A DNA stretch of 31,907 bases from Bodo saltans. Taxonomy: Eukaryota > Euglenozoa > Kinetoplastea > Eubodonida > Bodonidae. The DNA lies in the NCBI GenBank assembly GCA_001460835.1, contig CYKH01001915.1, forward strand, positions 1-31,907. Direction: 5' to 3'. The position numbers were made by a program, and so were the translations under genes. The notes below the pieces were generated by a model, which was given only the letters and a program-made list of their open reading frames with translations, was not told the origin of the DNA and did no database searches. Within the stretch, counting starts at the first letter, position 1. Every line of letters starts with the position of its first letter. This document shows positions 9,097 to 16,718 of this stretch, piece by piece.

Positions 9097-10247
9097 AACC
9101 AAAAAAGAGATACACACAACTTTTTTTTTCTGCGACGGGGTGAAAGAAAAACAAAATACGCACGTTTGCACTGACACTGTGTTTTTTGCGCGATAAGTTT
9201 CCTCTCGCTGCGGGACTCCTTGTTCTCTCTGCGGCATTAGGGTCTCGCACCTCTTCACAGTGTTCTTAGTGCTGTCGTCATTGCCCATTTTCTATTAAAG
9301 GTCTGGCATGTGTATTATTCGTCGACTCACCTCCGTGCAGATTTTTCTCTTTTGTTTTGGAATTTTCGAGCGTAATTTTGTGGTTTTGGAATTGCGCTTG
9401 GATTGCGGAGAGATTCTTTCTTGTCTTTTGAGTTACTATCATCAGTCACAACCGTCAACGGCAGCTGAACCAGCACTCAACTAGAGAACACGGATCTTTT
9501 TTCTTGTCGCAGCCCCTCCCCTTCTCCCCTTGTTTCCCCTCTTTTTTTTCTCATCCGCTCAAGTGCATCAACGCACGGGCGACTTCTGCGCTGACCTAAG
9601 TGCACAAGAAACGGATTGGTGGGCTACAAAACAAGCTTCATCAGCAAGTTAATTTTATATTTCTCATTTTAAGAAAGAAATGCGACAAATGCAGTTTGTT
9701 CTGTGTTTACAAAGAAATGAAATGAAATTATGCCCAGATCCCCTGTTTTCCTTTTACATTCCTCTCGAGGGACGTGTTTGTCATTAGACAAACGCTTCAG
9801 TGCACAAGAAGAAAAAGTAGCACCAGTTCCGCTGAGGAAATACACAAAACTCTTCGTAAGTATTGTTTTCCTTTGTTCGTTTCTTTTTTTTGGCGCGCGC
9901 TGATTTTTCGCCCCTCCCTCAACAACGGAAATTACGTCCGCGTAGTCGTTTTGATCCTTTTCTAAGCCGTAACCAGAGCCCCCTTGATGGTAACTCCTAC
10001 TTTTTCTATGTTGCTTCAGCTCATGAAATGCTTTCTTCAAGGATGAAACACCTACCGTCTACTTTTAAAGTATTTTGTTTCATTTTGTTTGCCTCCTTCC
10101 ACTGCTTTCCCCACTCCGCCAAGTAGAAGCCAAAAGCGTGGCACGCGCAAGCAAGTCCTCCACTTTCCAGCTCGCTTCCCCCACTCGTTTTCCAAGCCCC
10201 ACTACCTTCTTTTCTCTCTCTAAGCCAGATCAAGTGACAGCGTTGTT

Positions 10248-10295
10248 ATGCTAGGGTGGGAGTCCAACCCTCTGGGCATGGAGGGGGGAGGGGGG
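10248..10295 (+). other. Structured G-rich island (hairpin plus G runs)
   Basis: A foldable segment runs from 10248 to 10279. The outer stem is ATGC with GCAT; the inner stem AGGGT with ACCCT is extended by GG-CC across a bulged A, closing on loop GAGT. It is followed at once by two six-G runs separated by one A (10283-10288 and 10290-10295). Together with GGGTGGG at 10254-10260 the block has the G tracts needed for a possible G-quadruplex. G tracts on the sense strand are reported at kinetoplastid transcription start regions, so a promoter role is possible but not shown. Confidence 0.45.
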
Positions 10296-11473
10296 AAGTC
10301 AAGGAGTGTTAAGCGATGCGAAGTTGAAGCTGCACCAAGGTGCTCCTTTTCTCTGCTTTTACCCTGCTGCTTTGAGCGAACGCAACAAATCACGGAATCA
10401 AGAGCAATTGTTTTATTGTGAGTTGGACCTTGTTTTGTGAGTTATTCCGGTTTCCTCTTGTGTTTTTTTGTTGTTTTGTTGTTTGAATTGCTTCATTAAA
10501 TTGTTCGCGCCACTTTGTTCTTTCTCTTTCAACTTCAGCTCTAGTGTGTTTTTTTTTCTTGCTCGAGAAAAAAAAACGACGATAAGATTCATGTTTTTCT
10601 CACATTATTTTCTCTGCGCCTTTGCTCAACGGCTGATCTTTTCCAACAATTTCGATGAAATGGCCCCAGATGATTCTCTTGCTCCCCAGACAGCATTGAG
10701 GTCCTTTGTTGGTGCATTCATCAAAAGACGCTGGAAAGGTTACGTGGTTGCTACACAATGTACCTCTCTATCTCATTTTTATTTTTATGTTCAATCTTAC
10801 TGTATCATCTTTTTTCTTCTCCCTTTTTTCCTTTTGTTCTGTTTGTAACGTTGTTATTTATTTATCTATTTGTGCGCATCGTCGTTCCCTCCCTGTTCTC
10901 CTCTCTTCCCTCCCCTCCGCTGCTAACCCCACAACAACAAATCTGACTGTACTACTCCCTCTCGTTTCTTTTTTCCTTGTCCTGGTGTCTCAGAAGTGTT
11001 TTGGTGTTCTGTGTGTCCGCCTGACGATGTGAAGTTGAGTCAATCCATTCGTGATTTGCTCCCTTCACAGTGCGCCCACTATGCAATCTCTGCTCGCCAC
11101 ACCACAAGAAATCAAATTTCATTTTTTTTTGTTTTGCTTTCTGGTTTTCATTCATGAAAGATAGTTTCACCTCTCTTTTTTTTTTTTCCAATAGTTTGGT
11201 ATTGTAGTTGTTGTAAACAATAAGAAGTAAATACCCTCCACGTTCTTGTGCACCCAAAAAATACGAAGTTTGCTGCGAAAGTGAATGAACTTTATGCATG
11301 ATTCAAACTTGAACCTTAACCCTCCCTCCTCCTCACCTCTTCTGCACTCGCGCCCTCTTTCTTTGTACGCATCGTTGTTGTTTTTTCCCCTATTTGTGCG
11401 TTCGGAACAATTTTCGATTTGATGATATTGCATTCCACGAAATCACATTTGGCGACTAGGGCTCTCAACACAA

Positions 11474-11520
11474 TCCCTTCGTTTCGCTTTTTTGTTGTTT
11501 TTTTGCGATCTGAAACAAAG
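11474..11520 (+). promoter_or_regulatory. Probable SL trans-splice acceptor of the ARF gene
   Basis: A T-rich polypyrimidine tract (about 11474-11508) precedes the AG at 11519-11520, giving a 5' UTR of 53 bases before the ATG at 11574. Confidence 0.5.
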
Positions 11521-11573
11521 GCAAAAAAAGCTCCTTCAAAGAGTTCGCGGCATCAACACAAAAACATTTACCA

Positions 11574-12104
11574 ATGGGACAATACCTCGCTCGCATCTCC
11601 AACATCTTCAACAAGGTGGACGCTCGCATCGTCATGGTCGGGCTTGACGCAGCTGGAAAGACCACAGTTCTCTTCAAGTTGAAGTTGAACGACGTGGTCA
11701 GCACCATTCCCACCATCGGCTTTAACGTTGAGCGCCTGGAGTACAAGAACCTGAAGATGACCATCTGGGATATCGGCGGCCAGGACCGCCTCCGTCCGTT
11801 GTGGCGCCACTATTACGAAAACACGAATGGTGTGATCTTCGTGGTGGACTCGTGCGACCGTCTCCGCGTGAAACTTGCGCGTGATGAAATCTCTAAGATG
11901 ATGTCTGAGCCCGCTCTCCGCGACTCAAAGCTCTGTGTGTTTGCCAACAAGCAAGACATGCCCGGCGCACTCACCGCCGCGGAGCTGATTGAGGGACTTG
12001 AGCTGCGCAACCTCAAGCACCAGTGGTTTGTCCAGCCCACCAGCGCAGTCTCTGGCGCTGGCCTGTACGAAGGCTTGGATTGGCTCGCCACCGTGCTGAA
12101 GTAA
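11574..12104 (+). CDS. ARF: ADP-ribosylation factor (ARF-family small GTPase)
   Basis: This 176-residue protein closely follows the ARF family in length and sequence. ARFs are myristoylated GTPases that recruit coat and lipid-modifying factors to Golgi or plasma membranes. Gly2 (MGQ) is the myristoylation site and is followed by an amphipathic helix. The P loop GLDAAGKT covers residues 23-30, switch I has Thr47 in IPTIGFNV, the WDIGGQ motif at 65-70 carries the catalytic Gln70, NKQD at 125-128 reads guanine, and TSA at 156-158 is the last nucleotide-contact motif. All key residues are present, so it should be active. It resembles both ARF1 (DSCDR) and ARF6 (RHYY), so the exact paralogue is left open. 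It follows the long gene-poor gap and could be the first gene of a new transcription unit. Confidence 0.97.
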   Translation: MGQYLARISNIFNKVDARIVMVGLDAAGKTTVLFKLKLNDVVSTIPTIGFNVERLEYKNLKMTIWDIGGQDRLRPLWRHYYENTNGVIFVVDSCDRLRVKLARDEISKMMSEPALRDSKLCVFANKQDMPGALTAAELIEGLELRNLKHQWFVQPTSAVSGAGLYEGLDWLATVLK

Positions 12105-12442
12105 TCAAGAAATAACACAGATGAATGGGACCTGTTGAGCCTGCATTCGCACGTGACGCAACAGGGCGGTGTGAGTGACCACGTCCTACTGCGTGTGACT
12201 TTCTAGACGCTTCATTTATTTTTCCTTTCTCTCTTTGAAACCTCCCTGCTCACGGCGTTTTTTATTGCAAACCCTCTGCTGTGCTTGCCATATCTTGGCG
12301 CTCAATCATGAAGAAAAAATGCAAATACAAGATAGACTGCTTCTTCTGCGAGCCTCGGTTGCACTTCCAACCAACCTTTGAACGTGCTTTGCTCCATTTT
12401 TTCCGAAAAAAAAAGATTATCACCCCATTTTCCTGCGTGAGG
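12105..12442 (+). other. Intergenic spacer with SL acceptor that decides the next start
   Basis: No gene is seen. A polypyrimidine tract at about 12217-12236 is followed by no AG until 12312-12313. That AG lies just 3' of an ATG at 12308, which is in frame with the next gene, so the mature mRNA should lack that ATG. Confidence 0.55.
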
Positions 12443-13795
12443 ATGTCTCTTTTATGTGTGCCATCTTTCGTGTCTGCTGGGATGTTATTCATGATGTTCG
12501 CAGTGCTCTTGTCAACAATTGCTTCAGTCTTCTCAGCCGACAATGAGCACAAACCTCTCTGTGAGAGTGGGCTCGATGTCTCCGAGGTCAAGACCCCCTT
12601 GAAGTACACAGGCCCGAATCAACGAATTCACAAAGAAGGCAAGCTCAACTTCCGTTGCTTCAACGCACAGCATTGGGAAGACCTGTACATGTTCCAGAAT
12701 TACTTCGGTAACATCTCAGGTGGATTTTTTATCGAGCTTGGAGCCTTGGACGGGTGGAGCTACTCGGTGTCATACTTTTTTGAACAATTTCTAAATTGGC
12801 GGGGTTTACTGCTGGAGGCAAGTCCTAGAAATTATTTACAGTTCAAAGCGAAGATGCGCAAGTTACCGGTGTCGCGTCGTAGGAAGTCCGATTACATTTT
12901 ATCAGCGGTGTGCAACGACCCAAAACCACTCACCTATGTGTCAAAAGAGGGTACTGGTGCTGGCATCTTGGAGTTTATGCCTGAAGACCAGCAACTTCGT
13001 AACAAACGGATGTGCACCGAGTCTAACGTCCTTGGCGCGGGTGCTGCGAGCCTTGCGTCGATTGAAAAAGCTGCTGCGGCAGGAAACAGCAACGACTGCA
13101 CTCTCACCAAAATTCAGTGCATTCACCTAGGCGACATGCTGCGGGAGCGTGGTGTGCAGAAAGTTGACATGTTTATTTTGGACGTCGAGGGGGCTGAGCT
13201 CGAAGTGCTCTCTTCACTTCGCCTCGATGAAATTCCCGTTCACTTCTTTCTGATCGAACTGGATGGAAAGGCGCCAGAGAAAGATGCTCGAGTGCGATGC
13301 ATCTTGAGAAAACACCGCTACGAACCTATCGGCAGGTTGGACTTGAATGAAATTTGGCGCAAAACGGATTTTGACATGGCGAAATACGCAGGCTCGTACC
13401 CCCAAAAGCCTATTCCGATGTCTCAATGGTCTTCCTGTTTCCGTGGCACTGTTGACGAAACGTTTTTTGATTACCGAAATCAAGTGCAGCTGCCATCTGC
13501 TGGTGCCGCACATGCTGCAGAGAGTACAAACAACAAGCCGCCGGTAGAGGACGCCGACTTGCAAGACTTTGATCCCAATGAAGGTCAGAAACGACCAAGC
13601 AATGGTAACGACAACAACAACAACAATGGGAAAGACGTCCCAGTGCGCCCAGAATTCATCTACGGCCACCAGCCGAAAAATGATTCCGAAGTTTTCAACG
13701 ACTTTTCCTCTGCTTTGGTGTGGCTTCTTGTCCTTGGCGTGCCAGTGTCGTTGATTGTCGTTATGAGAAGACGGAAAAGACGGACAGCCCTTTAG
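12443..13795 (+). CDS. FkbM-type methyltransferase, membrane-anchored, luminal
   Basis: The protein has 450 residues from the ATG at 12443. A signal peptide or anchor lies in residues 15-35 (hydrophobic GMLFMMFAVLLSTIASVFS). The methyltransferase core begins with SAM-binding motif FFIELGALDG (about 95-104), continues with GLLLEASPRNY (acidic residue for the SAM ribose), and ends with the FkbM signature DMFILDVEGAE (about 242-252). A C-terminal hydrophobic helix (about 423-441) is followed by the basic tail RRRKRR, giving type I topology with the enzyme domain in the secretory lumen. An Asn run (about 13611-13627) lies in the stalk. FkbM enzymes usually methylate small molecules or glycans, so a glycan or lipid substrate is plausible but unproven. 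The start follows the SL acceptor argument at 12312-12313; an upstream ATG at 12308 is discounted. Confidence 0.85.
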   Translation: MSLLCVPSFVSAGMLFMMFAVLLSTIASVFSADNEHKPLCESGLDVSEVKTPLKYTGPNQRIHKEGKLNFRCFNAQHWEDLYMFQNYFGNISGGFFIELGALDGWSYSVSYFFEQFLNWRGLLLEASPRNYLQFKAKMRKLPVSRRRKSDYILSAVCNDPKPLTYVSKEGTGAGILEFMPEDQQLRNKRMCTESNVLGAGAASLASIEKAAAAGNSNDCTLTKIQCIHLGDMLRERGVQKVDMFILDVEGAELEVLSSLRLDEIPVHFFLIELDGKAPEKDARVRCILRKHRYEPIGRLDLNEIWRKTDFDMAKYAGSYPQKPIPMSQWSSCFRGTVDETFFDYRNQVQLPSAGAAHAAESTNNKPPVEDADLQDFDPNEGQKRPSNGNDNNNNNGKDVPVRPEFIYGHQPKNDSEVFNDFSSALVWLLVLGVPVSLIVVMRRRKRRTAL

Positions 13796-13946
13796 CAGTT
13801 GTTACCACTTTGTCGTTTGTGTTGAGTAGATCTTTTCGCTTGCTTGAAGAATTTTTGCCACGAAGTTTGCTGCTCTTTCGCATTTGCCCCAAAAATGCCA
13901 ATTTGTCTCGAGAAGAGAAAAAAAGAAGAGAAAAAAACAACATTTT

Positions 13947-15176
13947 ATGTCACGCCCTACTAGCTCGGCGTCCACCACGAAACACAACAGCGGCGCCGCA
14001 ACATCCGCACAATGGGAAGCGTCTAACCGGGTGATCACAAGCGACGTCCACTGGGAGGTGAACAAAGCGTTCATGGACAGTGCGTACGCCCAGCGCCCTC
14101 GCCCTTGGGCAGCAGACCCGCGATACTTCACCTCCATCCGCATGTCGGCTCTCGCCGCACTGAAAATTTTGATTCACGCCAAGACGGGCCAGGGCAAGAA
14201 AGGCACCATCTCGCACGATAAGAACAACTGGGTGGAGGTGATGGGCCTCGTTCAAGGTCACTTTTTTGAAAACACGTTAGTGGTAACAGATGCCTTTGCT
14301 CTACCGGTGGATGCGTCTGAAGTAGAGTGCTCCATGAATGATCGCTCCATTTCGTACATGCTCGCCCAGCTGGAGTATTCTTCTCAACAAGGGAAGCCGG
14401 ATGCTGGGTGTGTGGGTTGGTATCACAGCCACCCAGGATACTCGTGCTTTCTCTCTGGCATTGACGTGAACACGCAGAGGGTGAATCAATCCGTGCAAGA
14501 TCCTTGGGTTGCCATCGTCGTCGACCCTGTTCAGACGGCGGCGACTGGGAAAATTGAAATTCGTGCGTTTCGTACGCTGCCAGAGCGTGCAGCCGGAGGA
14601 GGTCCACAACTCAGCGCCGCCGCCACTGGCGCCGCTGCTGGAGGTGCCGGTGGTTCGACGACGGCGCCATCTCAACTTACTTCTCTCGACGCATCGTCTA
14701 TTCCTGCAGAGAAGATTGCAGAGTTTGGTGTCTACGTGAATGAATACTACGAGCTTCCTATCACACTAGTGCGAAGCCACAACGATGCCCGTCAGCTTGA
14801 CCTGTTGTGGAGCAAGTACTGGATGAATTGTCTTGCGGCTGCATCTCCGTTAATTGCAAACAGGCCGTTTGTGACGCAGTCTCTTCGAGGGGTCGTGCAG
14901 AAGCAACAGCAAGCCACACCAGAGGACCATCGCGTGACTGCACAGATGTCTGGCAGCAACCTCCAGCAGCAAGGGGCGAAGGGTATTGTCGGGCGTGGGG
15001 CGGCGTCTACCTCCATCACACAGGCGCCTACCACCGAGCAAATGATTCAGATGGGAAAACTAAAAGGATCACTCCACCACACGCCGGCTTGGCAAATAGC
15101 TTCCCAGCGTGTTGTCAGTGACGTTCAGCAGAGCCTACTGCTCGAAGAGTCAAAGCGCCGATTGTTTGGTCGCTAA
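13947..15176 (+). CDS. CSN5: COP9 signalosome subunit 5, JAMM deneddylase
   Basis: The protein has 409 residues. CSN5 removes the ubiquitin-like protein NEDD8 from cullins as the catalytic subunit of the COP9 signalosome. The MPN+ domain is complete: catalytic Glu97 in VEVMGLVQG, zinc ligands His160 and His162 in GWYHSHPGY, Ser170 and Asp173 in LSGIDV. The pre-domain segment DPRYFTSIRMSALAALKI and the run GIDVNTQRVNQ match CSN5 rather than its proteasome paralogue RPN11. About ten extra residues (GQGKKGTISHDKNN) lie directly before the catalytic Glu compared with animal CSN5, and a Gly/Ala-rich linker (about 215-240) precedes the C-terminal helices. The start is the first ATG in frame; the longer open frame upstream has none. 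Confidence 0.95.
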   Translation: MSRPTSSASTTKHNSGAATSAQWEASNRVITSDVHWEVNKAFMDSAYAQRPRPWAADPRYFTSIRMSALAALKILIHAKTGQGKKGTISHDKNNWVEVMGLVQGHFFENTLVVTDAFALPVDASEVECSMNDRSISYMLAQLEYSSQQGKPDAGCVGWYHSHPGYSCFLSGIDVNTQRVNQSVQDPWVAIVVDPVQTAATGKIEIRAFRTLPERAAGGGPQLSAAATGAAAGGAGGSTTAPSQLTSLDASSIPAEKIAEFGVYVNEYYELPITLVRSHNDARQLDLLWSKYWMNCLAAASPLIANRPFVTQSLRGVVQKQQQATPEDHRVTAQMSGSNLQQQGAKGIVGRGAASTSITQAPTTEQMIQMGKLKGSLHHTPAWQIASQRVVSDVQQSLLLEESKRRLFGR

Positions 15177-15516
15177 ACGTGTGTCCCGCAGGTGCCAAAG
15201 CAACTAGGGGAAGGGAAACGCTTGTGCCCAGTTCCGCATGCACACACACACGTGGAGTCCCAGCGTCATCATGTGGAGTCCCAGCGTCATCATTTCTCAC
15301 CACGCGCGTTACGTGATTTGCTGGCAAGTATTTTTGATGGTCTTGTATTTTGTTGGATGAGGCTATCGGTAGGAGTGTGCTTTCTTTTTTCGCGTTTTTG
15401 CAAAAGCGGAGGGATATTGCTCTCTTTCTCACAAAAAAACTGACACACCTGAGATCTTACTGATTTTTTTTTGTTTGTGTGCGTGTGCATCTGCTGAAGG
15501 TAACCTGTGTGAGTCA
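15177..15516 (+). other. Intergenic spacer with tandem 21-bp repeat and SL acceptor
   Basis: It holds a short CA run (15241-15251), two tandem 21-bp units (15252-15293), and a T-rich tract at about 15460-15475 leading to AGs at 15498-15499 and 15512-15513. No gene is seen. A frame across the repeats (15192-15443) is open but lacks an ATG start and other coding signs. Confidence 0.55.
15252..15293 (+). repeat. Two tandem copies of a 21-bp unit in the spacer
   Basis: The unit runs GTGGAGTCCCAG through CGTCATCAT. Copies at 15252-15272 and 15273-15293 are identical. A third identical copy lies about 500 bases downstream inside the next coding region (15790-15810), and the flanking bases are also similar (CATCAT before, TTTC after). 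Confidence 0.95.
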
Positions 15517-16530
15517 ATGATACGCAAGTGTGTGACATTTTGCAGACCCTCCTCCTACAGTGGTGACCTGCGACGACCGATGCCGCAACGAAAATCACTT
15601 CGCCGGGAAAGTTTGACCACAATGCTTTCGAGGCCGCTGGCCCGAACCATCACTGCACAAGTGGAAGAACCAACAGAGGAGCATCAACATGAGAGGTCCT
15701 CATGGACGTCATTATCCGTCGCCTTATCGCAGGAGACCGCGTCGTCTTTTATCACCCCCGGCGCGTTTACTTCACAATTTCAGCATCATGTGGAGTCCCA
15801 GCGTCATCATTTCACGTCGTCGTCGAGTGATGGCGCACAACAACGTCAACACACAACACTCCAGCAACAACACGACTCGAGTGGACAGGTCAGAGGTGCG
15901 TTAGCATCGCTTGACGAGCAGCAAGCAGCTCGCAGAGAACTCTTTGCAACAAGTACACCCACATTCAGGCTCCGAAAGTCACGAGAGCTTTACACAGCAG
16001 AGGTACAGCGCAAGCTGCGCAATGACGAAGTGAAAAACTTTGGAAATGAAAGCGAAGAAGCATCAGCGTCGTCACCAGTGCCTTCGAAGTATGTTGACGT
16101 GCCGCTGCTGCCCCCTGCGTACTTACGGCAACGTGCCGCAAAGCACAGCACCGGTTACGTGCCAGACGACGGCGACGAAGATGCAGAGCGGCTTCATCTT
16201 GCTGCTGCACGCAACATCCTCGCTCAATCAGATGAGCCGCAGTTGTTTCGCTGTTTGCGCTGTTTTCATGTGTTTAAAGCGGTTCCACAGACCATATTGC
16301 GAACAAAGGTGGAGCAGATGCAGCTTGAGGTGGCAGAGATGGAGCGGAATCGAAAAGATGCTGAAAGAATCAGTCGTAATCCGCGGCTGCGAAAGACTCT
16401 TCACAGCGTTGGGCGGCGACGTGCTGCAAATGCAGAGAACTTGAAGGGGTGCCCTTCCTGCCAGAGCAATCGTGTGCAATGGGCATTGGAGTACGTTCAT
16501 CATCGAACTCATCACAAAACAGGACTTTAG
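15517..16530 (+). CDS. Protein with split C-terminal zinc ribbon, function unknown
   Basis: The protein has 337 residues from the ATG at 15517, the first ATG after the T-rich tract and AGs at 15498-15499 and 15512-15513. The N-terminal half is Arg/Ser/His/Gln-rich, basic at the start and perhaps an organelle-targeting sequence. It contains HHVESQRHHF (about residues 90-99), encoded by the same 21-bp unit that is tandem in the spacer upstream. The C-terminal part has FRCLRCFHVF (Cys 246 and 249), then a charged helix of about 45 residues, then GCPSCQSNRVQW (Cys 312 and 315). Two Cys-x2-Cys knuckles are what a four-cysteine zinc ribbon needs, here split by a coiled helix. Such ribbons occur in RNA- or ribosome-associated proteins, but I cannot name the family. 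An alternative start at 15580 is possible if the AG at 15544-15545 is used. Confidence 0.72.
   Translation: MIRKCVTFCRPSSYSGDLRRPMPQRKSLRRESLTTMLSRPLARTITAQVEEPTEEHQHERSSWTSLSVALSQETASSFITPGAFTSQFQHHVESQRHHFTSSSSDGAQQRQHTTLQQQHDSSGQVRGALASLDEQQAARRELFATSTPTFRLRKSRELYTAEVQRKLRNDEVKNFGNESEEASASSPVPSKYVDVPLLPPAYLRQRAAKHSTGYVPDDGDEDAERLHLAAARNILAQSDEPQLFRCLRCFHVFKAVPQTILRTKVEQMQLEVAEMERNRKDAERISRNPRLRKTLHSVGRRRAANAENLKGCPSCQSNRVQWALEYVHHRTHHKTGL
15790..15810 (+). repeat. Third copy of the 21-bp unit, inside the zinc-ribbon gene
   Basis: This copy is identical to the units at 15252-15272 and 15273-15293 and encodes VESQRHH in frame. It is flanked by similar bases (CAGCATCAT before, TTTCAC after), so the copied block is somewhat longer than 21 bases. 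Confidence 0.95.
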
Positions 16531-16718
16531 TCACCGTCCAGAAAAAAAAAAACATTCCTTCCCCCTTTTTTTTGCTAAGTGTTCAATGTCTCATCGTGCT
16601 GTATCATTATTCTGTGTGTTTTTATTCCGACAAGCCTTTTTGTTTGTTTTTCTTCGTAAGCGTTTCCACTATATCTTATCAACATCATCATCATCTGTTA
16701 CTGCCGCGCCCTTCGTTT

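Larger units (their letters stand above)
8665..11573 (+). other. 2.9-kb gene-poor gap, C/T-rich on + strand
   Basis: This is by far the largest spacer in the window; others are mostly 70-460 bases. The + strand is rich in T and C runs throughout, and open frames on either strand are short and dominated by Phe, Leu, Ser or Lys codons from those runs, so I support no protein gene. It holds a 13-bp-stem hairpin (9067-9096) and a structured G-rich island (10248-10295) that stands out against the pyrimidine-rich background. It could be a long 3' UTR, a Pol II transcription start region between two head-to-tail units, or a noncoding RNA locus. Flanking genes point the same way, so it is not a strand-switch region. 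Confidence 0.6.

Noticed and set aside
9669-10040. Minus-strand frame of 123 codons in the gap
   Set aside because: It is Lys/Arg-rich simply because the opposite strand is T/C-rich; there is no known domain.
10332-10343. GCACCAAGGTGC as a hairpin
   Set aside because: The five-base stem would need a two-base loop, which is too tight to be stable.
10591-10848. Hydrophobic 85-codon frame with ATG in the long gap
   Set aside because: Its Phe/Leu/Ser content follows from T/C runs, and codon use is unlike the real genes. It could be revisited if a transcript maps there.
15192-15443. Open frame across the tandem 21-bp repeats
   Set aside because: It has no ATG at its start and no coding character apart from the repeated VESQRHH.
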